NCBI RefSeq assembly: GCF_007655005.1
Contig: NZ_SZVW01000010.1
Span: 248,001-312,000 of the forward strand
Source: Streptomyces tibetensis
Lineage (GTDB): Bacteria > Actinomycetota > Actinomycetes > Streptomycetales > Streptomycetaceae
Length of the DNA stretch: 64,000 nt
Direction: 5' to 3'
The notes under the pieces were generated by a model. It saw nothing but the letters and a program-made list of their open reading frames with translations. It did not search any database and was not told the origin of the DNA. Positions within the stretch are counted from its first letter, which is position 1, and each line of letters opens with the position of its first letter. Shown here piece after piece: positions 47,087 to 55,574 of this stretch. Both the position numbers and the translations under genes were made by a program.

Positions 47087-47872
47087 ATGACGAGTAATGT
47101 GCACGCCGTGCTGGCTGAACGACGACACCAACTCATCCTGCGGGCCCTGCGTGCCGGCGGGCCCGCGGCCGTGACCGACCTCTCGGAGCAGCTGGGCGTG
47201 AGCCCTGCCACAATCCGGCGTGACCTGGTCAAACTGGAAGAAGACGGACTGCTCACCCGCGTGCACGGCGGCGCCGTCGTGGAGGAGGGCGACCAGCCCT
47301 TCGCCGAGGTCGCCGAGGTGCGCGTCACCGAGAAGGACGCCATAGCCGAACGCGCCGCCGCGATGGTGCGGGACGGTCAGTCGGTGCTGCTGGACATCGG
47401 TACGACGGCCTACCGGCTGGCCCGGCAGCTGCACGGCCGCCGGCTCACCGTGATCACCAGCAACCTGGTGGTCTACGAGGAACTCGCCGACGACGAGGGC
47501 ATCGAGCTGGTCCTGCTCGGCGGCATGGTCCGCCGCGAGTATCGCTCCCTGGTCGGCTTCCTCACCGAGGACAACCTGCGCCAGCTGCACGCCGACTGGC
47601 TCTTCCTCGGCACCAGCGGGGTGCGGCCCGGCGGGCAGGTCATGGACACGACGGTCGTGGAGGTGCCGGTCAAGCGGGCCATGATCAAGGCCGGCGAGAA
47701 GGTGGTGCTGCTCGCCGACGCGGCGAAGTTCCCCGGGAACGGGATGGCGAAGGTCTGCGGTCCCGAGGACCTGGACGCGGTGGTGACGAACGAGCCGGTC
47801 GACGCGGCGACGCGAGCCTCCTTCCAGGAGGCGGGCGTCGAGGTGGTCGTGGCGGGAAAGGTGCAAGCGTGA
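47087..47872 (+). CDS. DeoR/GlpR family transcriptional regulator
   Basis: A 261-residue sugar-phosphate-responsive repressor: N-terminal DeoR helix-turn-helix (AVTDLSEQLGVSPATIRRDLVKLEEDGLLTRVHGGAV) and a C-terminal phosphosugar-sensing domain (SVLLDIGTTAYRLARQL, TVITSNLVVYEEL, DAAKFPGNGMAKV). ATG at 47087 is used; TTG at 47081 and GTG at 47099 are alternatives and no strong ribosome site is visible. The GH4 gene starts inside its stop (GTGA). A phosphorylated sugar made by the divergent kinase is the likely inducer. Confidence 0.9.
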   Translation: MTSNVHAVLAERRHQLILRALRAGGPAAVTDLSEQLGVSPATIRRDLVKLEEDGLLTRVHGGAVVEEGDQPFAEVAEVRVTEKDAIAERAAAMVRDGQSVLLDIGTTAYRLARQLHGRRLTVITSNLVVYEELADDEGIELVLLGGMVRREYRSLVGFLTEDNLRQLHADWLFLGTSGVRPGGQVMDTTVVEVPVKRAMIKAGEKVVLLADAAKFPGNGMAKVCGPEDLDAVVTNEPVDAATRASFQEAGVEVVVAGKVQA

Positions 47873-49209
47873 AGCTGACGATTCTGGGCGGCGGAGGATT
47901 CCGCGTGCCGCTGGTGTACGGGGCGCTCCTGCAGGACCACGCCGAGGGCCGGGTGACCCACGTCGTCCTGCACGACCTGGACGCCGGACGGCTGTCGGCG
48001 GTGACACGGGTCCTCGCCGAACAGGCGGCCGGCGTCCCTGACGCACCCGAGGTGAGCGCCACCACGGACCTCGACGACGCCCTGCGCGGCGCCGACTTCG
48101 TGTTCTCCGCGATCCGCGTCGGCGGTCTGCAGGGACGGGCGAACGACGAACGCGTGGCCCTGGCCGAGGGAGTGCTGGGCCAGGAGACGGTGGGCGCGGG
48201 CGGCATCGCCTACGGCCTGCGCACGGTCCCGGTCGCCGTCGACATCGCACGACGGGTGGCCCGGCTCGCCCCCGACGCCTGGGTCATCAACTTCACCAAC
48301 CCGGCCGGCCTGGTCACCGAGGCCATGTCCCGCCACCTCGGTGACCGCGTCATCGGCATCTGCGATTCCCCGGTCGGTCTCGGCCGCCGCATCGCCCGGG
48401 TGCTCGGCGTGGAGAACCCGGCGCAGGCGTGGATCGACTACGTCGGCCTCAACCACCTCGGCTGGGTGCGGGGCCTGCGCGTCGCTGGCCGCGACGAGCT
48501 CCCGCGCCTGCTCGCCGACCCCGACCTGCTCGGCTCGTTCGAGGAGGGCAAGCTCTTCGGCGCCGACTGGCTGCGCTCCCTCGGCGCGATCCCCAACGAA
48601 TACCTGCACTACTACTACTTCAACCGCGAGGCCGTCCGCGCCTACCAGCAGGCCGAGAAGACCCGCGGCGCCTTCCTGCACGACCAGCAAGCCCGCTTCT
48701 ACGCCGAGATGGCCAACCCGGACGCCCCCGCCCTCACGGTCTGGGACCGCACCCGCGCCGAGCGCGAGGCCACGTACATGGCCGAGAACCGCGAGACCGC
48801 GGGCGCCGGTGAACGCGACGAGGACGACCTGTCCGGCGGCTACGAGAAGGTGGCCCTGGCGCTGATGCGGGCGATCGCCCGGGACGAGCGCACCACTCTG
48901 ATCCTCAACGTCCGCAACCAGCGCACGCTGTCGGTTCTCGACACCGGCGCCGTCATCGAGGTGCCCTGCCTCGTCGACGCCAACGGCGCCCACCCCGTCA
49001 CCGTGGACCCGCTGCCCGACCACGCCACGGGCCTGGTCTGCGCGGTCAAGGCCGTCGAGCGCGAGGTGCTTGCCGCCGCCGAATCCGGCTCCCGCGCGAC
49101 CGCCGTCAAGGCCTTCGCCCTGCACCCGCTCGTCGACTCCGTCAACGTGGCCCGCAGGCTGGTCGAGGGCTATACCGAGGTCCATCCCGGGCTGGCGTAC
49201 CTTAGGTGA
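47869..49209 (+). CDS. GH4 family 6-phospho-beta-glucosidase-like enzyme
   Basis: A 446-residue NAD- and Mn-dependent glycosidase. The N-terminal NAD motif is LTILGGGGFRVPLVYGAL. FTNPAGLVTEAMSRH, the metal-binding Cys in GICDSPVGLGRR and His in YVGLNHLGWVRG are GH4 landmarks, as is QETVGAGGIAYGLRTVP. GH4 enzymes act by oxidation/elimination at C3 rather than by acid hydrolysis; many require a 6-phosphate. Lack of a signal peptide places it in the cytoplasm. It is coupled to deoR by a four-base overlap. Confidence 0.9.
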   Translation: MKLTILGGGGFRVPLVYGALLQDHAEGRVTHVVLHDLDAGRLSAVTRVLAEQAAGVPDAPEVSATTDLDDALRGADFVFSAIRVGGLQGRANDERVALAEGVLGQETVGAGGIAYGLRTVPVAVDIARRVARLAPDAWVINFTNPAGLVTEAMSRHLGDRVIGICDSPVGLGRRIARVLGVENPAQAWIDYVGLNHLGWVRGLRVAGRDELPRLLADPDLLGSFEEGKLFGADWLRSLGAIPNEYLHYYYFNREAVRAYQQAEKTRGAFLHDQQARFYAEMANPDAPALTVWDRTRAEREATYMAENRETAGAGERDEDDLSGGYEKVALALMRAIARDERTTLILNVRNQRTLSVLDTGAVIEVPCLVDANGAHPVTVDPLPDHATGLVCAVKAVEREVLAAAESGSRATAVKAFALHPLVDSVNVARRLVEGYTEVHPGLAYLR

Positions 49210-49218
49210 CCACCGAGA

Positions 49219-49232
49219 GGTAAGCGCTTTCC
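49219..49232. promoter_or_regulatory. LacI-type operator upstream of the alpha-mannosidase gene
   Basis: GGTAAGCGCTTTCC is a 14-bp palindrome with one mismatched pair around the AAGCGCTT core common to LacI-family sites. It lies between the GH4 stop and the mannosidase start, 33 bp upstream of the latter. A LacI-family repressor, not encoded in the window, could add a second layer of control to the DeoR regulator. Confidence 0.6.
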
Positions 49233-49265
49233 CAGCCGCTCTTCCCCGCTTCCTGGAGACATCCC

Positions 49266-52200
49266 ATGCACGACGAAAGCCGCCGCATCGAGGAGCGCGT
49301 GCAGCGCCTTCACGACCAGCGCATCAAGTCCGCGGTCTACGCGGCCACCGTCCCCTTCGAGGTGGAGGCCTGGCAGGCCCCGGGGGAGCCGGTCCCGTTC
49401 GAGGAGGCCGCCGCCGCCCCGTACGAGCCGTTCACGATGGGCACCCCGTGGGGTCCGCCCTGGGGCACCACGTGGTTCCGCATGCGCGGACAGGTGCCCG
49501 CCGAGTGGGCGGGAAAGCGCGTCGAGGCCGTCATCGACCTCGGCTTCGTCGGCGACTGGCCCGGCAACCAGGCCGAGGCCCTCGTGCACCTCACCGACGG
49601 CACCCCCCTGAAGGCCGTCAACCCGCTCAACCAGTACGTCGCGATCGCCAACCCCGCACAGGGCGGCGAGAGCGTCGACTACCTGGTCGAAGCCGCCTCC
49701 AACCCGGACATCCTCGCGGACAACTTCTCCAAGGTCACCTGGCTCGGCGACAAGCTCACCGCGGGCGACAAGCCCCTCTACACCTTCCGCAGCGCCGACA
49801 TCGCGATCCTCGACGAGGAGGTCTGGCACCTCGACCTCGACGTGCAGGTGCTGCGGGAGCTGATGCTGGAGCTCGGCGAGCACGACCCGCGCCGGCACGA
49901 GATCGCGCACGCACTCGACCGGGCGATGGACCTCCTCGACCTGGACGACATCTCCGGCTCCGCCGCCGCGGTGCGCGAAGCGCTGAAGCCGGCGCTGTCC
50001 AAGCCCGCGCACGCCAGCGCGCACACGATCTCCGGCGTCGGCCACGCCCACATCGACTCCGCCTGGCTCTGGCCGATCCGCGAGACCAAGCGCAAGACCT
50101 CCCGCACCTTCTCGAACGTCACCTCGCTCGCCGACGAGTACGACGACTTCATCTTCGCCTGCTCCCAGGCCCAGCAGTACGAGTGGGTGCGCGACAACTA
50201 CCCCAAGGTCTGGTCCCGCATCCAGGAGTCGGTCAAGAACGGCCAGTGGGCGCCGGTCGGCGGCATGTGGGTCGAGTCCGACGGCAACCTGCCCGGCGGC
50301 GAGGCCGTCGCCCGCCAGTTCGTGCACGGCAAGCGGTTCTTCATCGAGCACTTCGGCATCGAGACCAAGGGCGTGTGGCTGCCGGACTCCTTCGGCTACA
50401 ACGCGGCCTACCCGCAGCTCGCCAAGCTCGCCGGCAACGAGTGGTTCCTCACCCAGAAGATCTCCTGGAACCAGACCAACAGGTTCCCCCATCACACCTT
50501 TTGGTGGGAGGGCATCGACGGCACCCGGATCTTCACCCACTTCCCGCCGGTCGACACCTACAACGCCCGTTTCAGCGGCGAGGAGATGTCCCGGGCGGTC
50601 CGCAACTACGCGGAGAAGGGCGGCGCCTCCCGCTCCCTGGCCCCCTTCGGCTGGGGCGACGGCGGGGGCGGCCCCACCCGCGAGATCATGGAACGCGCCC
50701 GCAGGCTGGCGGACCTGGAGGGCTCCGCGAAGGTCGTCGTCGAGCATCCCGACGAGTTCTTCGCCAAGGCCCGCGCGGAGTACCCGGACGCACCCGTGTG
50801 GGTCGGCGAGCTCTACCTGGAGCTGCACCGCGCCACCTACACCTCCCAGGCCCGCACCAAGCAGGGCAACCGCCGCTGCGAGCACCTCCTGCGCGAGGCC
50901 GAACTCTGGGCGACCACGGCCGCTCTGCACGCACCGGGCTACACCTACCCGCACGAGAAGCTGGACCGGCTCTGGAAGACGGTGCTGCTGCACCAGTTCC
51001 ACGACATCCTGCCCGGCTCCTCCATCGCCTGGGTGCACCGCGAGGCCGAGGCCGAGTACGCCCGCGTCGCGCAGGAGCTGCACGCCCTGACCACGGAGGC
51101 GGTGGCCGCGCTGGGCGCCGGCGCACCCCGCGCCTTCAACACCAGCCCCTACGACCGCGCCGACGTGGTCCGCGCGGCCGACGGCGCACCGGTGTACGTG
51201 CAGGTGCCCGCGAACGGCTCCGCACCCCTCGCCGACTCCGCACCCCTCGCAGACTCCGCACCCCCGCAGCCCGTGACCGTCGACGGCCTGGTCCTCGACA
51301 ACGGCCTGGTCCGTGTGGAGGTGGCCGGAGACGGCACTCTGTCCTCCGTGCGCGACCTGCGCGCCGGCCGCGAGGTCCTCGCCGAGCCCGGCAACCTGCT
51401 CCGGCTGCACACGGATCTGCCCAACTACTGGGACGCCTGGGACATCGACAAGCACTACAAGAACCGCTACACCGACCTGCTGGACGCCTCGTCCGTCACG
51501 GTCGTCGAGCAGGACCCACTGATCGGTGCCGTCCGCGTCGAGCGGGCCTTCGGCAAGGGCTCCACGATCACCCAGACGATCACCGTCCGCGCCGGCAGCC
51601 CCCGCATCGACATCGAGACGGACATCGACTGGCACGAGACCGAGAAGATCCTCAAGGCGGCCTTCCCCGTCGACATCAGGGCCGCGCACTCCTCCGCCGA
51701 GATCCAGTTCGGCCACATCCAGCGCCCCACCCACACCAACACCACCTGGGAGGCGGCCCGCTTCGAGGTCTCCGGCCACCGCTGGGTGCACCTCGGCGAA
51801 CCCGGCTACGGCGTCGCCGTCATCAACGACTCGACGTACGGCCACGACGTCTCCCGCACGGTCCGCGAGGACGGCGGCACCACGACCACCGTCCGCCTCT
51901 CCCTGGTCCGCGCCCCGCGCATCCCGGACCCCGAGGCCGACCAGGGCCGCCACCGCTTCACCTACGCCCTACTGCCCGGCGCGACCGTCGAGGACGCCGT
52001 CGCCGAGGGCTACGCCCTCAACCTGCCGCTGCGGGTGGCCGACGCGGCCGGCGCTCCCGCACCGGTGGTCTCCGCCGAGGGCGAGGGCATCACCGTGGAG
52101 GCCGTCAAGCTCGCCGACGACGCCTCCGGCGATGTCGTCGTCCGGCTCTACGAGTCCCGCGGCGGCCGCGCCACCGGCGCCCTGCGCACCGGGTTCCCGC

Positions 52201-52325
52201 TCGCCGGCGCGGCGATCACCGACCTGCTGGAACGCCCGCTGGAGGACGCGGAGATCACCGACGGGGCCGTCGCCCTCACGCTGCGGCCCTTCCAGATCCT
52301 GACCCTGCGCCTGCAAAGGGGCTGA
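49266..52325 (+). CDS. Alpha-mannosidase, GH38
   Basis: A 1019-residue cytoplasmic enzyme releasing alpha-linked mannose. The catalytic domain has the zinc-binding GVGHAHIDSAWLWP, the nucleophile Asp in WLPDSFGYNA, GMWVESDGNLPGGE and LHQFHDILPGSS. The C-terminal half is the beta-sandwich region of the family. A tandem coding repeat (SAPLADSAPLAD) lies between the catalytic and beta-sandwich parts, probably a flexible linker. ATG at 49266 with TCCTGGAG upstream. It is followed four bases later by the fucosidase gene. Confidence 0.95.
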   Translation: MHDESRRIEERVQRLHDQRIKSAVYAATVPFEVEAWQAPGEPVPFEEAAAAPYEPFTMGTPWGPPWGTTWFRMRGQVPAEWAGKRVEAVIDLGFVGDWPGNQAEALVHLTDGTPLKAVNPLNQYVAIANPAQGGESVDYLVEAASNPDILADNFSKVTWLGDKLTAGDKPLYTFRSADIAILDEEVWHLDLDVQVLRELMLELGEHDPRRHEIAHALDRAMDLLDLDDISGSAAAVREALKPALSKPAHASAHTISGVGHAHIDSAWLWPIRETKRKTSRTFSNVTSLADEYDDFIFACSQAQQYEWVRDNYPKVWSRIQESVKNGQWAPVGGMWVESDGNLPGGEAVARQFVHGKRFFIEHFGIETKGVWLPDSFGYNAAYPQLAKLAGNEWFLTQKISWNQTNRFPHHTFWWEGIDGTRIFTHFPPVDTYNARFSGEEMSRAVRNYAEKGGASRSLAPFGWGDGGGGPTREIMERARRLADLEGSAKVVVEHPDEFFAKARAEYPDAPVWVGELYLELHRATYTSQARTKQGNRRCEHLLREAELWATTAALHAPGYTYPHEKLDRLWKTVLLHQFHDILPGSSIAWVHREAEAEYARVAQELHALTTEAVAALGAGAPRAFNTSPYDRADVVRAADGAPVYVQVPANGSAPLADSAPLADSAPPQPVTVDGLVLDNGLVRVEVAGDGTLSSVRDLRAGREVLAEPGNLLRLHTDLPNYWDAWDIDKHYKNRYTDLLDASSVTVVEQDPLIGAVRVERAFGKGSTITQTITVRAGSPRIDIETDIDWHETEKILKAAFPVDIRAAHSSAEIQFGHIQRPTHTNTTWEAARFEVSGHRWVHLGEPGYGVAVINDSTYGHDVSRTVREDGGTTTTVRLSLVRAPRIPDPEADQGRHRFTYALLPGATVEDAVAEGYALNLPLRVADAAGAPAPVVSAEGEGITVEAVKLADDASGDVVVRLYESRGGRATGALRTGFPLAGAAITDLLERPLEDAEITDGAVALTLRPFQILTLRLQRG
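51219..51263 (+). repeat. 18-bp tandem coding repeat inside the alpha-mannosidase gene
   Basis: TCCGCACCCCTCGCCGAC is repeated (one mismatch) and followed by a half copy, encoding SAPLAD-SAPLAD-SAP at residues about 652-666. It lengthens a linker and keeps the frame. Confidence 0.75.
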
Positions 52326-52329
52326 CCTC

Positions 52330-53580
52330 ATGGCCATGCAGCCGTGGTTCGAGGACGCCAAGCTCGGCATCTTCGTCCACTGGGGCATCTACGCCGTCGA
52401 CGGCGTCCAGGAGTCCTGGTCGTTCTACGACGACATCGTTCCGCACGACCGGTACATGTCCCAGCTCGACCGGTTCACGGCCGCCCGCTACGACCCGCGT
52501 GACTGGGCGAGGCTCTTCGCGCGGGCCGGCGCCAGGTACGCCGTCCTGACCAGCCGTCACCACGACGGGGTCGCCCTGTGGGACACCGCGTACGGCGACC
52601 TGAACGTGGGCCGTGACCTGATCGGCGGCTACGCCGAGGCCCTGCGCGAGCAGGGCCTCCGGGTCGGGCTCTACTACTCCCACTCCGACTGGAACCACCC
52701 CGACTACGCCTCCACCCGCAAGCCCGGCCGCCCGCCCGAGCTGGAGGACAACCGCTACTCGGAGGTCGCCGCCGAGTTCGAGGACCTCCAGGCCTGGGAG
52801 AGGTTCCTCGCCTACCGCGACGGCCAGATCCGCGAACTCACCCACCGCTACCGGCCCGACCTGCTGTGGTTCGACGGCGAGTGGGACCGCAGCGAGGAGC
52901 AGTGGCGCATCCCCGAACTGGCCGCCCTGATCCGCTCCGAGGTGCCGGACGTCGTCCTCAACGCGCGCATGCTCAGCGAGGGCGACTACGCCACCCCCGA
53001 GCAGGGCGCCCCCGTCATTCCGCCGGAGGGCCCCTGGGAGCTGTGCCTCACGATCAACGACTCGTGGGGGCACCAGCATCACGACCAGAACCACAAGTCC
53101 GTCGACCAGCTGATCCGCTATTTCACCGAGACCATCGGCGGCGGAGGCAACCTGCTGCTCAGCGTCGGCCCGCGGGAGGACGGCACGATCACCGACGAAC
53201 AGGCGCGGCGGCTGGAAGGGCTCGGCGACTGGATCGCCCGGCACGCCGAAGCCGTGTACGGCACCGTACGCGGACTCCCGCCGGGCCACCACTACGGCCC
53301 GAGCACCCTCTCCAAGGACCGCCGCACCCTCTACCTGACCCTCTTCGACGCCCCGCGCGCCGAGATCAACGTCCGGGGTCTGCTCAGCAAGGTCCGCCGC
53401 GTCTCGGTCCTGGGCAGCGGCACGGAACTGGCCCATCGCGTCACCGGCGGCCTCCACGAGACACCCGGCATCCTCTGGATCGAACCCCCGTCGGCCTCGG
53501 ACCTCGACCCGCACGCCACGGTGCTGGCCGTCGAACTGGAAGGAGAACTGGAGCTGTACCGGGGCGGAGGCCGCTTCTGA
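52330..53580 (+). CDS. Alpha-L-fucosidase, GH29
   Basis: A 416-residue glycosidase with the GH29 landmarks KLGIFVHWGIYAV, RYAVLTSRHHDGVALWD, GLYYSHSDWNHPDY, the nucleophile Asp in LLWFDGEWD and NLLLSVGPREDGTI. No signal peptide, so fucose is removed after uptake. ATG at 52330 lies four bases past the mannosidase stop. Together with GH38, GH2 and GH4 it gives a set able to trim complex fucosylated glycans from the non-reducing end. Confidence 0.94.
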   Translation: MAMQPWFEDAKLGIFVHWGIYAVDGVQESWSFYDDIVPHDRYMSQLDRFTAARYDPRDWARLFARAGARYAVLTSRHHDGVALWDTAYGDLNVGRDLIGGYAEALREQGLRVGLYYSHSDWNHPDYASTRKPGRPPELEDNRYSEVAAEFEDLQAWERFLAYRDGQIRELTHRYRPDLLWFDGEWDRSEEQWRIPELAALIRSEVPDVVLNARMLSEGDYATPEQGAPVIPPEGPWELCLTINDSWGHQHHDQNHKSVDQLIRYFTETIGGGGNLLLSVGPREDGTITDEQARRLEGLGDWIARHAEAVYGTVRGLPPGHHYGPSTLSKDRRTLYLTLFDAPRAEINVRGLLSKVRRVSVLGSGTELAHRVTGGLHETPGILWIEPPSASDLDPHATVLAVELEGELELYRGGGRF

Positions 53581-53592
53581 CGGCGCCGAATT

Positions 53593-53633
53593 GACCCACG
53601 ATTCCGGCCCCGGAATGCCCCCTGCCGTGGGTC
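53593..53633 (+). terminator. Nested hairpin terminator after the fucosidase gene
   Basis: An outer stem GACCCACG/CGTGGGTC encloses an inner hairpin ATTCCGG-CC-CCGGAAT. It begins 13 bases after the fucosidase stop and marks the end of the plus arm of the glycan locus. Confidence 0.7.
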
Positions 53634-53657
53634 GCCCGGCTCCGTAGGGTCATTGTC

Positions 53658-54176
53658 ATGACGACGAAAGAGAACAAGACGGCAGACACCGGCACTTTCG
53701 CACCGCTTCTCACCCGCGCCACCGGAGCCGAGACGACGCGGGACCCGAGCAGCGTGATGACCCTCCTGGCCGACTCCTGCGACACCGGCGGCCGGCTCAC
53801 CAGCTACCGGTCGGCGTTCGCCGAAGGTGCCATCGGCGCCCCCGCCCACCTGCACACCAAGGCGTCCGAGATGTTCTACGTCATCGACGGTGCGCTCCAG
53901 GTGCTGGTGGGTGAGGAGATCACCGTCCTGGAAGCCGGCGACTTCCTGCTGGTGCCGCCGCACACCCCGCACGCCTTCGCCGCCGCGCCCGGTGCGACGG
54001 CCGACGTGCTGTTCGTCTTCACCCCGGGCGCGGGACGCTTCGACTACCTACGGCTCCTGGGCCGGGTGATGCGCGGCGAGGCCGACCCGCAGGAGATCAA
54101 GGACTCCTCGGAACGCTTCGACAACCACTACGTCGACAGCCCGGTGTGGCTCGAAGCGCTCGCTGCCAGGCTCTGA
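53658..54176 (+). CDS. Cupin domain protein
   Basis: A 172-residue single-domain cupin. HLHTKASEMFYVIDGALQVLVGEE and GDFLLVPPHTPHAFAA give the two cupin motifs, with His, His, Glu and a second-motif His as metal ligands. It stands apart from the fucosidase operon behind a terminator and ends four bases from the convergent ATP-grasp gene. Function could be a small dioxygenase, isomerase or sensor; nothing decides. Confidence 0.82.
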   Translation: MTTKENKTADTGTFAPLLTRATGAETTRDPSSVMTLLADSCDTGGRLTSYRSAFAEGAIGAPAHLHTKASEMFYVIDGALQVLVGEEITVLEAGDFLLVPPHTPHAFAAAPGATADVLFVFTPGAGRFDYLRLLGRVMRGEADPQEIKDSSERFDNHYVDSPVWLEALAARL

Positions 54177-54180
54177 GGCC

Positions 54181-55317
54181 TCAGAGTCGCAGCGCCTGAG
54201 CCGCCGCCCCGACGGCGTCGGCCTGCTCGGCCGCGGCGGGCGCGGGTACCGCCGGGAGCGGCTCCGTCGTCTCGGGCCGCTGCTGCGGCAGCGACACCGG
54301 CCGGAGCGGACGCGGGCCCGACACCACCGTGTAGTCCTGGCCCAGGAACGGCGGGACCATCTCGCCCGGGTCCTCGCCGAGCGCCAGCTGCACGGCGGCC
54401 CAGGGGACGTTGACACCGCACTGGGACAGCTGGTGCAGTCCGCCGGCCGGGCGCGTGTTGACGTCCATGAGCACCGGCCGGTCGCCGAACATCCGGAACT
54501 GGATGTTGGACAGGTAGTGCAGCCCGAAGCCCTCGGCGATCCGCCGGGCCGGCTCCAGCCACTGCTCGTGCAGGGTGAAGCCCCGGCGGCGGCCGTTCTT
54601 GGTGCGGCCCACCGCCAGCCGGACCCGGTTGTCCGGGCCGGTCAGGCAGTCGACCGACACCTCGGGCTGCTCGAGCCGCGGCATCACCAGCCAGTCCACC
54701 GGCTCCTCACCCTGTCGCAGCGCCTCCAGGACGAGATCGAGCGGCACGTACGGGCTGGGGAACCCGCTCAGATGCGTCAGCGAGAAGGGCGTACGCGTGA
54801 TCACGCGGAAGCCCACCCCGCCGGCCCCGGACGCCGGCTTGAAGCACGCCTTGTGCCCGCCCGCCTCCAACTCCTCGACCGCCGCGACGAGTTCGTCCTC
54901 CGAACGGACCCGGTACCACGGCGGCACCGGCACACCGATCGCCTGGACCGCCTCATAGGCGATCACCTTGTCGTGGAAGACGGCCACGGCCTCGGGCGGC
55001 GGCGCCAGCACCGCCGTGCCGACCGCCTCGAACTCGGCGCGGTGCGCCACGATCCCCGACTGGTGCAGCCGGGGCACGAACACGTCGATGCCCCGCCGCG
55101 CGCACTGGTCCAGCGCGTACTCGACGTACCCGGCGGGGGAGAGGTTCTCGGGCTCCAGCTCGGCGGTGTCGGCGGCGGCCAGCACCGGCGAGTCGGGGTC
55201 GCCGTGCGTGGCATGGATCTCGACCGCCCGGTCGCTGGGATTCCTCCGCAGCTGATCCATGAAGAACACGTTCTCCGCGTACGTGCGGTTGAGCCAGACG
55301 CGTACGCGAGAGACCAT
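54181..55317 (-). CDS. ATP-grasp domain protein of unknown substrate
   Basis: A 378-residue ATP-grasp enzyme: pre-ATP-grasp region with DVFVPRLHQSGIVAHR, the ATP-binding Lys/loop in HKACFKPASGAGGVGFRVI, and the metal-binding end motif LMDVNTRPAGGLHQLSQCG with Asp and Asn. The C-terminal 45 residues are Pro/Ala-rich and probably disordered. ATP-grasp enzymes of this size join a carboxylate to an amine or thiol; peptide or peptidomimetic ligation is possible. It stands alone, with 257 bp upstream and no precursor peptide gene noticed there. Confidence 0.8.
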   Translation of the reverse strand: MVSRVRVWLNRTYAENVFFMDQLRRNPSDRAVEIHATHGDPDSPVLAAADTAELEPENLSPAGYVEYALDQCARRGIDVFVPRLHQSGIVAHRAEFEAVGTAVLAPPPEAVAVFHDKVIAYEAVQAIGVPVPPWYRVRSEDELVAAVEELEAGGHKACFKPASGAGGVGFRVITRTPFSLTHLSGFPSPYVPLDLVLEALRQGEEPVDWLVMPRLEQPEVSVDCLTGPDNRVRLAVGRTKNGRRRGFTLHEQWLEPARRIAEGFGLHYLSNIQFRMFGDRPVLMDVNTRPAGGLHQLSQCGVNVPWAAVQLALGEDPGEMVPPFLGQDYTVVSGPRPLRPVSLPQQRPETTEPLPAVPAPAAAEQADAVGAAAQALRL

Positions 55318-55574
55318 GCAGGCCGCCTTTCACGGTTCGCGGGCAGGGCTGAGCAGCCCGTGCCCGGGCAGGAGAATGGAGGGACACCAAACCGCCCCTG
55401 TGAAAGGGAAGTTCGTAGCGGTGGTGTTGGGCCAGATCATACGGCTTCGGCGAGCCCCCTCGTGCAACGCGCGTGTGAAGGAATTCTCCGGCCACGGCCC
55501 CCGGGTCGCTCTTGCCCCCCGTCGCACGGATGTGATCTCTTGGTGACGTCCGGGGTGCGCTAAGGGGGCCAGAG

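Noticed and set aside
49170..51953. A 927-codon open frame antisense to the alpha-mannosidase gene
   Set aside because: Val/Gly/Asp-rich composition without domains; the opposite frame encodes a complete GH38 with all catalytic motifs.
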